Positions 20,697 through 32,600 of a stretch of 64,000 bases of DNA are shown one piece after another. A program made the translations under genes and the position numbers. The notes under the pieces are model-generated. The model was not told where the DNA came from. It searched no databases and saw nothing but the letters and a program-made list of their open reading frames with translations. Source of the DNA: Myrmaecium sp. VS I D KN 1 (taxonomy: Eukaryota > Ascomycota > Dothideomycetes > Valsariales > Valsariaceae); assembly GCA_019775845.1 (NCBI GenBank), contig JADQAV010000038.1:221883-285882 (forward strand). The letters are read 5' to 3'. Numbering within the stretch: the stretch's first letter is position 1; each line of letters starts with the position of its first letter.

Positions 20697-22596
20697 CCAA
20701 CAACAGCAACAGCAACAGCAGCAGCAGCAACGACACCACCAGCATCAACAGCAACTTCATCTAAATCAACAGCAACAACAGCAACAGGCCGCAACTCCAG
20801 TGAAGGGCAACACCGCAATTTTGCCTACAAATGGTTGGAACACCCCACAAAACGATCCAACTTTGAGCAGACAGAACAGCGTCGCTTCGCAGCATCGAAA
20901 AAGTATGAGTAAGCATGTGGGGGAAACGCCTCCGCAGAACCGTACCCCAAACCTCTCGATGCAATCCCCTGCTCCGGAACTAAAGCAGGAGGCTTTACCG
21001 CACGCTGAAGAAGGGGTACAGGTCACGGAAGAATTCTGGACAAAGAAAATACGTGGCCCGCATTATGAGCCAGCAAAATATGTCTCGAATTACTTTCACG
21101 GTAGCATTTGCGTAGATGATCATGGTAAGACAGGAGCAGAAGTCAGCGAGGTGCGGATTGATGAGCCCACAATCACACAACTGGGTGCGATCAACATCAA
21201 AGCGCTAAGTCTAAGCCTTGAATCGGGAATACACGCAGAGGTTCGCCTAGCTCTAGACGTCTTGACCCAGCTATCGAATGAGCCGACCATCGCGGTTGAG
21301 CTCGAGCGTTGCGATGATCTCCTCGACATCCTCGTCGTGTGCGGAAATGAGCAGGCGGACCTCCTTGCGGAGGAGGCAGAAGAGCTTTCAGATGTGGTCG
21401 AGTTGACGCCTTACGAAGATCTGGTTAGAAATGCGCAAGCCGAAAACCTTGCGGTCCAAGACATACCCGAATTCGGGACCAAAGCCTATGACCAGGCGCG
21501 GGCAGCGGAACGTCTCCTTGCAGTTGCAACCATCCTCCGAAACTTCTCGTTCTATGAGCATAACCACCCCCTTCTCACAAGTCCCCTCGTCGTCCAATTC
21601 TTGTCAAATGCTATCAGACTGCTCGGAACGCGCAACATGTTCCTTCAAACGCACAGGAATACCCTCGACTTCATGAAAGATGTTGTCGTATTCCTCTCTA
21701 ACACCTCCGACAAAATCGAGCTTCCATCGCGAGAGGACGCAAGCAATATCCTTCAATTCCTTCTTTCCTTCGCGCCGCAACCGCCTCCTACCGGTCGACC
21801 CCTTCGCTTCACTCCCTTTAACCCGAGCATCCACCGTTACTATCCCCCGGCCATCGACTGTTTAGCCAAATTGCTGGCGCGCGATGATCCCAACCGCGCT
21901 TACTATAAGCTTCTGTTTGCAGCGGACGCTTCGTCAAATGCACCCTATGATCTCCTAACGCGGACTTTCGGGCTTGCCGTCGCTGTGGTGCCGGATCGGA
22001 CAGCCGGCCGTATGAGCGTGCAAAATGAGCTCCGTATAGGAGAGATACGCAAGCCGTACCTGGCACAAGGCATGCTTGCAGCTGATATCCTGGCAGCTCT
22101 TGCGCCGGGCCCGGAGACCGGCATCGCACGTGCGTGGCTGGAGTCTGACGATGCTTGGGCACCGAACCTCTTGCGCTTTTCCGTGTTCTTGTTCTCCGCC
22201 GATCGAAGCGCTCAGCGACCCCCGCAACCGCCGCATCCGTCCGGTCGGCCCGTACCGCCGCGGCCACAAGAAGATAGCGGGTTCGGCCTGATCAGACATC
22301 GGGCTTTATCTATGCTCAAGCGGCTGGCGGAAAAAAGTGGCAGTGCGGACATGCTGGCGCGGTTCCGGGGCGGATCGGAGAAGCGATCGCCGGTAACGAA
22401 AACCACCAACGGCATCGGAGAAGATGGAGAGATGGATTTGCAGGCCAGTTCGGACGACGAGGACGAGCTTGCCCTGTCCCGTCTCCGAGCAGACGTATGG
22501 CCGAGGAAAGAGATGCTCTTGGGTGCCTTGCTGACGCCGGAAATCGATCAAGTGGCTCTGAAGCAGCTGTGCGAGCTTGCGTGGTTGGATGAGTGA
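19411..22596 (+). CDS. SWI1: SWI/SNF chromatin-remodelling subunit Swi1 (ARID protein)
   Basis: Single exon, 1061 aa. The N-terminal 260 residues are rich in Gln, Asn, Pro and Met. An ARID DNA-binding domain follows at about 272-365 (AFIRNVATLMASQG, LMQLYAAVMKQKGSRRV, WPLIAQSLAYHP, LKAVFEQNLGQYESLW). A polyglutamine/His block (CAG/CAA codons) spans about 417-462. The C-terminal half is a helical, armadillo-like region resembling the BAF250/ARID1 C-terminal domain (IKALSLSLESGIHAEVRLALDVLTQLS, FLQTHRNTLDFMKDVVVFLSN). It ends with an acidic patch and KQLCELAWLDE. Swi1 is a core scaffold of the SWI/SNF remodeller that targets nucleosome sliding at promoters. The start is the first in-frame ATG and the N-terminus resembles fungal homologues. 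Confidence 0.93.
20662..20790 (+). repeat. CAG/CAA repeat encoding polyglutamine in SWI1
   Basis: Imperfect trinucleotide repeat, mostly CAG with CAA and some CAC/CAT interruptions, in frame in SWI1. The interruptions encode His and limit slippage. Confidence 0.9.
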
Positions 22597-25500
22597 TGTA
22601 TCGAGCCAGATGGAAACGAAAACACATAGGTGGGGGGAGGGGAGGGGTCTTATATAACGTTGTGGACACGTGGAAAGGATGGTCATCGGCGTTCAGAAAC
22701 CGAAAACTGTATTTTGTCTTCTTGGGAGGGAGGGATCCTTGTGGAGAACTGGCGGTGAAGGGAACAGAGTTTGTCGGGCTCTGCTTGTTATTCTGGCATA
22801 GCTTCTTGATTTTTTCTTCTCCTTCACTTTCCTTGCCTCGTTGGTTGACTGCTTAGTCTGCTAGACCTTTTATTACTACACACTCAACCGTATCACAGGC
22901 TAGCTGACTGCCGCCTGCTACTGCTGCTACAGCTGTTCTCGTTTTGCCTTGCTTTCACGCACGGTTATATCTGTTTGAGTCTTTCTTGAAGCCCGTAATG
23001 GTGGTGCGGAGAGACAGGAGCGAGGCTTTTGCCCCCTCTTTTTGACTTTTACCAGGGCAACAATCAGCTCTTTCATTGGCTTTTACTGAACCATGTCGGA
23101 ATGTGGCATTGATTTCTTATAAGCAGTACTCCGCATCCGACAAACTACTATTCCTTTAATCCGGCAAGGGTTTCTTTCTATTTATCTACTGACCGTGTCC
23201 GAATTCGTCCGGCCAGCGGGGGACATTAGGGTACATGTACGCGCGTTGCTCCTTTCTCTTCCTCTCGAGGTTGCTGGATAGTATATCTTGAGCCCTTCTA
23301 ATATCTTACATGCGGACGCTTCAAGTCCAAAATCTATTATCAAGGACGATTCCCATCTTCCCCGTCTCCTGCCATGCAAACATACATAGTACGTACCTAC
23401 CACAGCGAAAGGGGCTCTCACTGGCTCGGCAACAAGATCTACGAGATACAAGTACCAAGCAGGCTTGATCGTTCTCAGTCTGCGCAGATAGTGAGTCCGG
23501 TTTGGTAAAGTACTACCCGGCGGCATGTGGGCTTCGATTTCGATTGGCTCGGAGGATCCGGTCCGCTCTTGCATGCACGCACGTCATGTCATGGGTACAG
23601 TACGGAGGAGGTCTCCGGGTGGCTGCTGGATCGGCAACGGCGCGCGGGCGCCGAGAAGCCTCACCCTCCCCCTCCACCCGACTTTCATGACGGTTGTGAC
23701 GCCTGCTGAATGCATGGCTGGAAGGTCTCTGCAGGGATCTCCATCAAGGAACCGCTGCGGGACTCCCTCATAAATACCTAGGCACACAGTCCCCTGGCCC
23801 AGCGGTGGGCTCATGCACGTCAGTCAGAACAGAGAGAGGTGGCAGTTCGGGACGCTAGTCACCAGCCTTGCCAGCAGACTGTACGCGCTCATGGCCAGCC
23901 AGCCATCGTCATGCCTTCCTTCGTCTCCGGCCATTACGTTTCTCTTTTTGTCTCCGTCATTCTTTTCTGTCAGTCCTTTGTATGAGCTACGGCGTGTGTC
24001 CAAGCGGAGAGAGGGAGCCATTGTGCAGTCCAGCCTGGTCCGGGAGGACTAGATCAGCCCTAGACGGATATCCCCTGGAGGAGAAGAGGTGGCAGCCATG
24101 CCATTTGGCGGCTGACAGGGGCATAATGATTGGCTACCGTCGGCGGGAGAGCCTTCCGGCCGCGCGGGATGACCTAGTACCTAGTAGTTGGAGGAGGGAA
24201 GAACCGAAAGGGTGTAGGACGACAGAGGGCTCCACTTATCGACCCCAGAGGGTGCGATCGTGGGTGGATGGATGGGAGAAGACTCCGACAGATGTTCGAC
24301 GATGGCGAGGTTGGCCACGTCCAACTTGCCGTTTTCGATCGCGCGGCGATGGACATTGGAGGAGGACCTACGGTTGCTGCGAAGTCCCGTAGATGTGGGC
24401 GGGCACGGCAGGAATGAATGGTGAGTTTGGTTCCATTCGACCTCCCGGTGTGGAACGGATTGCTGGGGATGTGGGTTGCACTCACTAGGGCCCCGGGAGC
24501 GGTTCTCCTTCAGCCTAGTCACACATGCGCAACTGAAGTTGACATATGTTCATGGTGGTGCAACGTACGCCATAGTTACGGAAAGGCTTCGGATCTCTGT
24601 TTGGTAGTATCTATACTGGCGCTGTTTCTATTCTGGAGGCTATCCTTTCCCCCAATATCAAAGCATGCGTGATTCCGGGTTTTACCACCAGCTTTGCCTA
24701 AGTATATACATACTTACTCGCTGTATCCATCGCTGGCTACCCCACTGGCAGCTATGTACTACATAGTAATGTACATCCATCAAAACAGCAAACCAACTTG
24801 GCAGCGGATCTTGTATGCAAAGAAAGCGAGTGGCCGAGAAGAGGAGCCGTGCCAAGTTTTGATAGCCAACCTACTTCCCTTCGGGATTAATGTCGCCTGT
24901 AATCGCTCATCCAATGTCGGTACGTACTGATTTGTGCAGGACCCCCGTGGCGAGCCTTGCTGAAGGGAACACCCGGGACTGGACGGATATACGAGCCGCA
25001 TGTGCTCGACGGTGCAAACGAGGGAAGTTGTCCTCTATCAGAATTGCTGCTTTTGTCCACGGTGGACCCGGCTCGGAAGCCCTTTCTGCAGCCAAGGCTC
25101 GAACGCGGGATTCCTGACCGGCCCAGGGGCGCCGACTGGACGGGAAATAAGACCGCAGATGTTTGATGGTGGGGAAAGCTGCAGCTCGATTACTACGTTG
25201 GGATGTGGTGTGGTGTGGACGTGAATGAGCGGATGGGATAGAATGCCGCGGGTTTCAACGATGAGACCTTCATCTGGGAATTTACTGCTTTCGGTCGAGG
25301 CAGGTTCTCTGAGAGGACGTTGTCTTTCGAGCAGGGCGCGGGAGTGTGACAGAAACATGCCACATTCAGGTACAGTGTATGGATCGGGCTTGATAGCCGA
25401 AGGTCCAGGTATGGAACGTTGTAAGACGAGGTCTGAAGTACGGAGAGTGTAAACTGCAACGGAGTTGAAGACGTAAGATGGTTATCTATATCGATCTACC

Positions 25501-25649
25501 GACCGAAAGTAACCTAGTATGCATGGCCTTGCTTGCAGCCCAGCCAGTAAAATATGGAACGGAGGTATTTTTGACAACCCATGGAGAACGCCGCTATTAT
25601 GCACAGAAAACGGACGCAAGGCTTCCCATATACAACGCCAGAACCGCAC
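22597..25649. other. 3-kb convergent intergenic region
   Basis: Lies between the stop codons of SWI1 and RPA34. All open frames are short, overlap on opposite strands and have no recognisable motif. I see no tRNA boxes, transposon ends or long repeats. A lineage-specific or non-coding transcript cannot be excluded. Confidence 0.45.
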
Positions 25650-26872
25650 CTAGTCGACTTCCATCGGTTCGCCGGCCTCTCCAGATGTCCTGCTCTTCCT
25701 TTTCTTCTTCTCTCCGTCTGCGTTCTTGCTCTTCTTCTTCTTTCCCTTGTCTTTGTGACTTGAGGACGGTTCAACCTCTGCAGATTGATCCTTGCTCTTT
25801 TTCTCTGACGCTGTATCCACAGGCGCACTTTCGTCCTCTGCCCCGTCCCGCTTGCTCTTCTTGTGCTTCTTGGAGCTCTTCGAGGCCTCCTCCGCCTCAA
25901 GCTTTCTCTTTTGCGATCGGGACACAGCATTGCCGTTTGCTCCTTCTGTCGTCTCGTCTTCCTCGTCCGAGGAGCCGATGGCGCCGGGACTTTCGTCACC
26001 GAAGCCCGAGGGCTTGAAGCGCATGCGAAGACCCTTCGGTTGTGGTCGCGGCGGTCTGGCATTAGGGATTCTGGACGAAGCGGCGGCACCAAACTTCGAG
26101 AGACCAGCATGAGACTGCTGCTTCTCAGTGATCTTGGGTATGCGCACAACTTGCTGCAGATGCAATGTCTGCGCAATAGGCAGAGACACGGGTTTATAGC
26201 CTTCCCCTGAGGGCAGCAGAACCCTGGTCGAGTGCTTTTCGGTTTCCTGCTCTATCTCAAAACCATAGCCCTGTCCGTTGTACGTGATGACGGGTTCATG
26301 GCGCGCGACAGCCTCGAGCGAGACGGTTTGGATTTCGCTAATCAGGACGGAGGAAGGAGCAGTGATGTGCCATATTTGTTTGCCGGAGAGGTTGGTGCCG
26401 TCGAACAGCTTCAGAGCGGCAGCTGACGGAGGCAGGGAGGCCTTGACGGATTTGAAGCCAGAGGGAGGCTCGAAAGGTTTCGGCGGACGGGACTCCGCTG
26501 TTTGGGAGCTTGATTGGGCGCTATGGAACCAAGGTCATCAGCAACGGAAACTTAGGATCTATATCACCTATAGCCTTACCTCTGTGGTTCCTCGCTTTCG
26601 CTTTCGCTTTCGCTTTCGCTTTCACTTTCGCTCTCGCTCTCGCTCTCGCTGCTGCCACTGTCACTGCCACTTTCTTCCTCACTACCGCTGCCACTTTCGC
26701 TCTCTTCCTCTCCGCTACTCGTGTCACTGGCCTCCGAAGAAGCGCTCAGCTCCGTTCCTTTAGCCGTCTCCGCCGTTAGTTTCTTGGCTGGCTGTGGCGC
26801 AGATGCGCTGCTGCTGCTGCCATTAGGCTTGGTCGTGCTTTTCGGCACTGGCACTGGTGTTCGTGGGGCCAT
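25650..26872 (-). CDS. RPA34: RNA polymerase I subunit Rpa34 (RPA34.5 family)
   Basis: Two exons, 26872-26580 and 26520-25650, 387 aa. The first exon is a low-complexity Ser/Glu leader ending in a long (SE)n run. The second holds the conserved dimerisation core: PPKPFEPPSGFKSVKAS, LSGKQIWHITAPSSVLISEIQTVSL, ITYNGQGYGFE, and GYKPVSLPIAQTLHLQQVVRIP. A Lys/Glu-rich basic tail with several KKKKSK-type clusters follows, likely nucleolar targeting. Rpa34 pairs with Rpa49 as a TFIIF-like module of Pol I that supports initiation and elongation on rDNA. The start is the ATG preceding MAPRTPVPVPKS. It shares a 398-bp divergent promoter with GRC3. Confidence 0.85.
26586..26660. repeat. CTTTCG/CTCTCG hexamer repeat inside RPA34
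   Basis: Tandem hexanucleotides on the plus strand that read as alternating Glu-Ser codons on the coding strand. Two variants (CTTTCG, then CTCTCG) suggest two expansion episodes. Confidence 0.8.
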
Positions 26873-27270
26873 TGCGAGGTGCGGTAAAGACAAATCGACT
26901 TCGCTCGCCGAAGAGCTCGACCGCAGAACACGGCGCGGTCTCCAAAGTTTTCGGACCACGGCTGGCAGAACCGGCCCACCGCCCTGGCACGCTCCCACCG
27001 CCCATCTTGCGCCACAACCGGCCGGTCTCTTCGATTGGCTGCTCAGCCCATGCCCCCACCATGACCCTTGGTGCCTTTGCCGAGCGGCCCTGGCGGTGAC
27101 GATCTGATAAAGTATTTAGTAGCCGACATTTTTCCCGCGCAAGCATAGAGCATCGGAGTGGAGGACGTCCTCTCTCTTCTCGGCGCGATACCGAGACATA
27201 TGAACGTATGACATCTTAAACTCGCTCCTGGCGAACAGTGCCAAACTGCGCCAGCTCTCAGTTCGATCAA
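26873..27270. promoter_or_regulatory. Bidirectional promoter of RPA34 and GRC3
   Basis: 398 bases separate the two start codons, with no other gene between. Both products serve rRNA production. No Pol II core element could be named with confidence. Confidence 0.6.
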
Positions 27271-29679
27271 ATGGAGCAGACACCTAAGCCGAAAAGCGCG
27301 GCTGAGGTTATACGGGAGAAACGGGAACAGCAAAGGCAGAAGGCCCTGAAACGGAGTGCAGATGAGGCCATAAATGATGACAGGATTCAGCATCATGAGG
27401 CCCATCCCACGAAAGATATCAATGGCGCGGGCAGAAAAGGAGGGGAAGTCGTAAGGAGGCGCGTCGAAACCCGGGCAAAAGCAAGCGAGGTACAGCAAAA
27501 GATAAATGCCAAAACTCAGAGGGAGTTTCAGGAGCCACAGGAATCTACCGTGCCAGATCCAGACCCGCAATCCTGCCTGGAAGTCCACCATAAACTCCCT
27601 GAAGGACAACAGAGCTCATGGACTTTCCCAACGTGGAATGCTAAAGATGGCAGCGTCATCAATTCGTCTCAGCGCCAGGTGACTCTTCAGATGCGAGAGA
27701 ACCAGAAACTCTTCATCCTCGGAACCTTCGACCTGGAAGTACAGAGCGGAGCTGTTTCAATCTACGGCGCCAAATTACGAGAAGGGACGAATCACAGAGT
27801 GTACTGCCCGTCCACACACTCCATCCCTGGCCTGTTTTGCTTGGATGAGGCGAGAGTCGTTATTCGCGAAGTCGAAGAGACGATGGGAAGTCTAGGGGAA
27901 GTGAGCATGCTATTCAAGAGGAGGTGGACCGCTACTGAGGAAGCTCCTGGCAATTCGGTAGCAGAAGATCCCATGGCCCCTACAGAATATGACGAGCTGT
28001 CGGATGATACGGACGACCAAGACCTATCTTACAGTGATGAAGATGGCATGGAATCCGAAACCGCTAGGCCTCGAGTTAGACAAGCTATCCAAGATCCGGT
28101 ACCGAAGACAAATAACCTCATGCCGAAATCATCTTCCGAAGATTACACACGATTTGACGTTTCACGATCCTACGCATTCATTGATCTTGCCCGATCTCTT
28201 GAAGATCAGTATCGACGTACATTCATGCCGCTCGATATTGGACCTTGGAACGAATATCTCTCAGCCATTCCTGATCTTGGTTCTCCTGTGGTGTTTGTTT
28301 TGGGCGCAAAGCATTCAGGAAAATCCACATTCAGTCGATGTTTGCTGAACGGTGTAGTGACCAAGCACTCGACCCCAACAGCTGTATACTACATGGACCT
28401 CGACCCTGTCTGTCCGGAATATACGACTCATGGCCAGCTAACCCTCGTGCGCGTCCGGGAACCTAACCTTGGGCCACCTTTTACTCATCCTTCACCGGAG
28501 TGTTCCTTCGCCAACACCGTCATCAAAGCACTTCCCTTCCCATCCCGGGAAAGCGTCGTGAACAACCCCTCGTACTGGTTCGCATGTCTAGAAGAGCTAG
28601 TCAAGGCCTACCTATATGAGCGGCGACAGGCCGGTCACGCATCCCTCATCATCAGCGCGCCCAACCTCGCAATAAAAGCCCATATCGAGTTTCTGATGCA
28701 AGCGATCGGCCTGGTGCCACAACTGACGCACCTCGTCTATCTCCGCGACAAGGAAGCCGAGGAACTGGAAGGCCGCTTCGACCAGATAAACTCCGTCCCC
28801 ACCCGACTCAAAGAGTACTGCAAGAAGAACTCATCCGCCTACTTCGAGGCCCTCGCCGTTTCCAAGATCGCCCTTCGCTACCCCGGCGTCCTCAAACCCC
28901 TCACCGCTCATCAAGCGCAGCACATGCAGATGGTCTCATACATGTGCGCATCGAAGAGAGACAGCGCCGCTTCTGGCGACAGCAGCGTCATCTCATGGAC
29001 GGCGTCCCACCTTCTCGACCTCCCTCGAACCTACGTTGGCCTCGATCCCGTCAGCCTCGCCCCCGGCACTCTCAAGCCCATCCCTCCCAGCCTCCGCATC
29101 CACGCCGTCCTCTGCCCCTCCACTTTCGTCTCCGAATTCACCCTCCGCGACATCCTCCACCTCAGCGTCGTCAAGATTGTCTCCCAAGAGGCTCCTCAAT
29201 CCAGCGACCAGTCCACCACTACAACGGCAGCAGACAGCAAAAACGACATCCGCATCGACCCAAAAACCCGTATCCCTTACTTCCCGCCCCACCAGCACCG
29301 CATCCCCTACCCAAACCCATCCACCTCCACCGTCATCGGCACCGCCGTCCTCGACCTCGACACCGGCATCCGCGGCACCGTTGGCCTCATCCTGCCCGCG
29401 CACTCGCGCCTGCCGCTGCTCCACGCCGCGTACGACGGCCGGAAGATCCTGCTCGTGCACGGCACGCAGGGCTTGCCGGCGTGGTTGCTGTTCGACGAGG
29501 AGCTCGCGCGGACGACGCGGGCTGCTTCTGCTGCTGCTGCTGGTGGGGATGTCGCTCCGGAGCGAACCGCGCACGTTCTGCGGCGTGAGGATTTTGGTCG
29601 GCATTGGGAGGAGTGGGAGCGCTTGAATGTGCGGGGTCGGGTGAGGCGGTTTAAGGCGGCGGGGTCGGGGGCGAAGTGA
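27271..29679 (+). CDS. GRC3: Polynucleotide 5'-hydroxyl kinase Grc3 (NOL9 family)
   Basis: Single exon, 802 aa, from the first true ATG (MEQTPKPKSAAEV). The frame opens 33 bases earlier only with GTG. A charged N-terminus leads to a beta-rich domain (LFILGTFDLEVQSGAVSIYGAKL). The Clp1/Grc3-type kinase domain follows: Walker A GAKHSGKST (345-353, Lys351), YYMDLDPVCPEYTTHGQLTL, FANTVIKALPFPS, and the lid and C-terminal domains (LRDILHLSVVKI; FGRHWEEWERLNVRGR). With the nuclease Las1, Grc3 phosphorylates the ITS2 cleavage product so that 25S rRNA can mature, and it is also needed for Pol I termination. Its divergent partner is a Pol I subunit gene. Confidence 0.93.
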   Translation: MEQTPKPKSAAEVIREKREQQRQKALKRSADEAINDDRIQHHEAHPTKDINGAGRKGGEVVRRRVETRAKASEVQQKINAKTQREFQEPQESTVPDPDPQSCLEVHHKLPEGQQSSWTFPTWNAKDGSVINSSQRQVTLQMRENQKLFILGTFDLEVQSGAVSIYGAKLREGTNHRVYCPSTHSIPGLFCLDEARVVIREVEETMGSLGEVSMLFKRRWTATEEAPGNSVAEDPMAPTEYDELSDDTDDQDLSYSDEDGMESETARPRVRQAIQDPVPKTNNLMPKSSSEDYTRFDVSRSYAFIDLARSLEDQYRRTFMPLDIGPWNEYLSAIPDLGSPVVFVLGAKHSGKSTFSRCLLNGVVTKHSTPTAVYYMDLDPVCPEYTTHGQLTLVRVREPNLGPPFTHPSPECSFANTVIKALPFPSRESVVNNPSYWFACLEELVKAYLYERRQAGHASLIISAPNLAIKAHIEFLMQAIGLVPQLTHLVYLRDKEAEELEGRFDQINSVPTRLKEYCKKNSSAYFEALAVSKIALRYPGVLKPLTAHQAQHMQMVSYMCASKRDSAASGDSSVISWTASHLLDLPRTYVGLDPVSLAPGTLKPIPPSLRIHAVLCPSTFVSEFTLRDILHLSVVKIVSQEAPQSSDQSTTTTAADSKNDIRIDPKTRIPYFPPHQHRIPYPNPSTSTVIGTAVLDLDTGIRGTVGLILPAHSRLPLLHAAYDGRKILLVHGTQGLPAWLLFDEELARTTRAASAAAAGGDVAPERTAHVLRREDFGRHWEEWERLNVRGRVRRFKAAGSGAK

Positions 29680-32600
29680 ATGGGGTGAGGGTGAGGGCTT
29701 TGGCTTTTGGTGAGCGGATCTGATGGATACTGGAAGCGGTCTGCTTGAGGACGGCGAGGCGACGTGTATTCTATTACTGGAGCGTCAGACTGAGGTGTGC
29801 GTGAGTAGTCTCCCTTGTTCTTCGTTCCGCGATACCGTCCATGTACGGCCAAAACCGACGTTCAGCTTCTCGTATCACGCAACCAACCACAAGGCTATTA
29901 TGCCTTGTGTCGGCGGAGCAAGGAAAGCCGATGGCAGAACTTGTGGAAAGAAAGAGAAAGAATGACCATCGCCGGTGTGGGATGCAATGCTGAAGAAGAG
30001 GAGACGTAAATTTAGATGACTACTGCTGAGTAGGAGGGTTCAAAGATGATCGAGGGAGATTTTCCCTCACAGCTAATCACACGACACACACACAACGCAC
30101 CCAGACACATACAAAGAAACAGCTTGCTTTCTTTTCGCTCAAACCTCACTGGCTGGCCAGGACGAGGCGTACATACCGAGGTACACGCATGTATGACAAA
30201 AATGTCAATCCCGCATCAGCAGCAGCAGCAGGAACCCCAGCTGACGATCCCACAGTCCCATCGCTCACGCGAAAAAGAAGAAAAGAAACCGGGAAGGAAG
30301 GAAGGAAGGAAGGAAGGAAGGGCAAAAAAGGGATCGACGGCTTCGAGAACACGGCGAGGAACAACGCCGCGGCCACACTACCTTCTGCTCGACAGCAGCC
30401 TAGAACACCGCGCGCTGTCTTGGTGGAGAGCTGCTTTAACGGATGCACGCGCTATCGACGGGTCCATCGGATCACGTAGGGTAGGATTGGATTCAAGTTG
30501 GGTCGGATTGGATGGGCACTGCAGGAAGTGGGGGCGAGGGGGTGTTGATCATCTCCCCGGACGAAAGAAAGAAAGAGCCCCGGCAGTTACAGCTGCAGCT
30601 TCCCCGAAGCACTTTGCGGTAGTACCGATCCCTTCCTCGTGCTCGGTTACGAAGAGCAGATGCAGGATGCCAGATGTAGGACATCCCATCCCACCTGCAT
30701 ACATACCTTAGCGACCTGCTGATCCTGCACCTAGCCACTCGCCGGCCGCTTGACGCTGTGAGAATCACGCCTTGCAGGGCTGATTCAGCTTGTTCTCGAG
30801 CAGCCTCCGGGTTATCGCGATGGTGGTTCCTACCCGTCGGACCAACGGTACCTTTGATCAGGAAATCCTGCTGAAGGAGCGGCAGGAGAAGAAAAATCAG
30901 AAGGAGTAAAGCGGCCGGTTACGGGCCCTACCTAGGCTTCCCACGTCGCTTTCCATCGGCAGACGGGCCTATGTATCCATCTGCAGGGACCCTTGGTGTC
31001 TCAGGCTGCATGGAACCACTTCGTCGAAGCGAAGAAGGGTGATGGGCGATAATCCTTTCTGGGGCCTCCCGGCGCGATCATGCAGTACCTAGCGAGGTTC
31101 CTCAGTGGCTAGCTTCCTAGGCTCTCGAACATGGTTTCTTGCGACCGGGGACGGGCCGGTTCAGGATTCAGACGCGTCTCTCCTCGAGTCAGGCAGGCGA
31201 ATTGATAGCCCACGGATGACAGCCGTGTTCTATGTCATGAAAACAGAAAAGTGGGTGGGGGATGGATTACTCCTGGCCAACCGGGGTGGGTCGATGTTGC
31301 CTTGTCGTTGTTGGCATAAGGCAGCGTGCCGCGCCATACGATGGTTGCACATCGCCGTCGCCTGGTGGTTTGGAGGCAGCAGACGAGCACGCCGTGTCTG
31401 CCAGCCTCCCGAGTGGTAAGAGAGAGCACGACCATGTCACGTTGCGGATATTGGCCGTGGCTCCGCGGATTCTATTACCAGGCGATGACCAGTGGACCGG
31501 GGCAGAGTGTCATTCTGGGATAGGCAGACGGCGACGGACAAACCGATGGATGTGGATGGCGCCGGGCAATTGCTGTTTCTTCAGCAGGGTGAGCGGGAGG
31601 GGTAGGCGAGTGGTAGGCGTGTAGGCGAGCCATGCGCGCTAGATGATGGGACGGCGCGTCGAAACGGAACGGATAGAGATCAGAAAGCGGGACAGAGACG
31701 GAGATGGAGACAGAGAAGACGGTTGTCAGTTGGGAGTTGCTGCTGCTCAAGGACGTATCGTTGGTAACTGAGTGGAGGGCCTGAGTGCTCCTCCAATAAT
31801 CGATGCCCTGGACCCTTGTGGATGCCCCCCGCGGCCAAGTCCCCCCCACCACCAGTTGCCCCAGCCCACGCTTCCCTCTCGACAACGTGCACTCCCCGGC
31901 CACTCTCATTGGCCAGCCTCGACCTCACCTCTTGGCGACCACCAAGCCGACTTCCCCCTCGACCTCGACCGAACTCGACCACCGACTTCATGGTGACTTT
32001 CCAACCTTGGGACCGAAGGATCAAGCCGATCGCCTCCCTTGTGCCACATCCCCTGATCCCGGACGATGCGAGCCACGGGAATTACTTCTTCGATGGTACG
32101 ATGGTACATGGTCTTCTCTCCGTTGCAATTCTCTCTCGAAATCTCAACCATGACGAGTATCGTTCAGAAAGATCGCCGCCGACGTTAAGCAAGCGGCGCG
32201 GTCACTATCTGTAGCTTGATGTTTTCTGGCCCCTAATAGAAGACCGAGGGAAGATGTTGGGTGTGCCGAGCTTCTCGAACAGCAGATCCGGTTTCGCCAA
32301 GCGAGGATATGCTTTGGTCTCCAACGTGCGTGCGGTGTCGCAATGCTCGCCATTCGCGTGTCGGCAACGGCCAAAACGGGATGGCGGACTCCTGCTCGAC
32401 AGCTCCTGCATCGCGCAAGGGCGTGGGACAGGAAGGGGTGGTGATTGGTGTGGTGCGTGCAAGGCTAGCCGCGGCCGGACACTCCAGCGTAGCCTTCGTC
32501 TGGAGCAGGACAGAACGCCTCGTGGGGCACCGTGAACCCCCATCGTCCGCACCTCTCCCTTGAACGCTCCCCACCACGCAAGGCTCGAATGTGATAAAAC

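Noticed and set aside
22597-25649. Possible hidden gene or secondary-metabolism gene in the 3-kb gap
   Set aside because: No frame combination with plausible splice sites gave a recognisable protein; left as intergenic.
30046-30711. 221-codon plus-strand frame with GRKEGRKEG repeat
   Set aside because: The repeat is the GGAA microsatellite in translation; the rest has no motif or coding bias.
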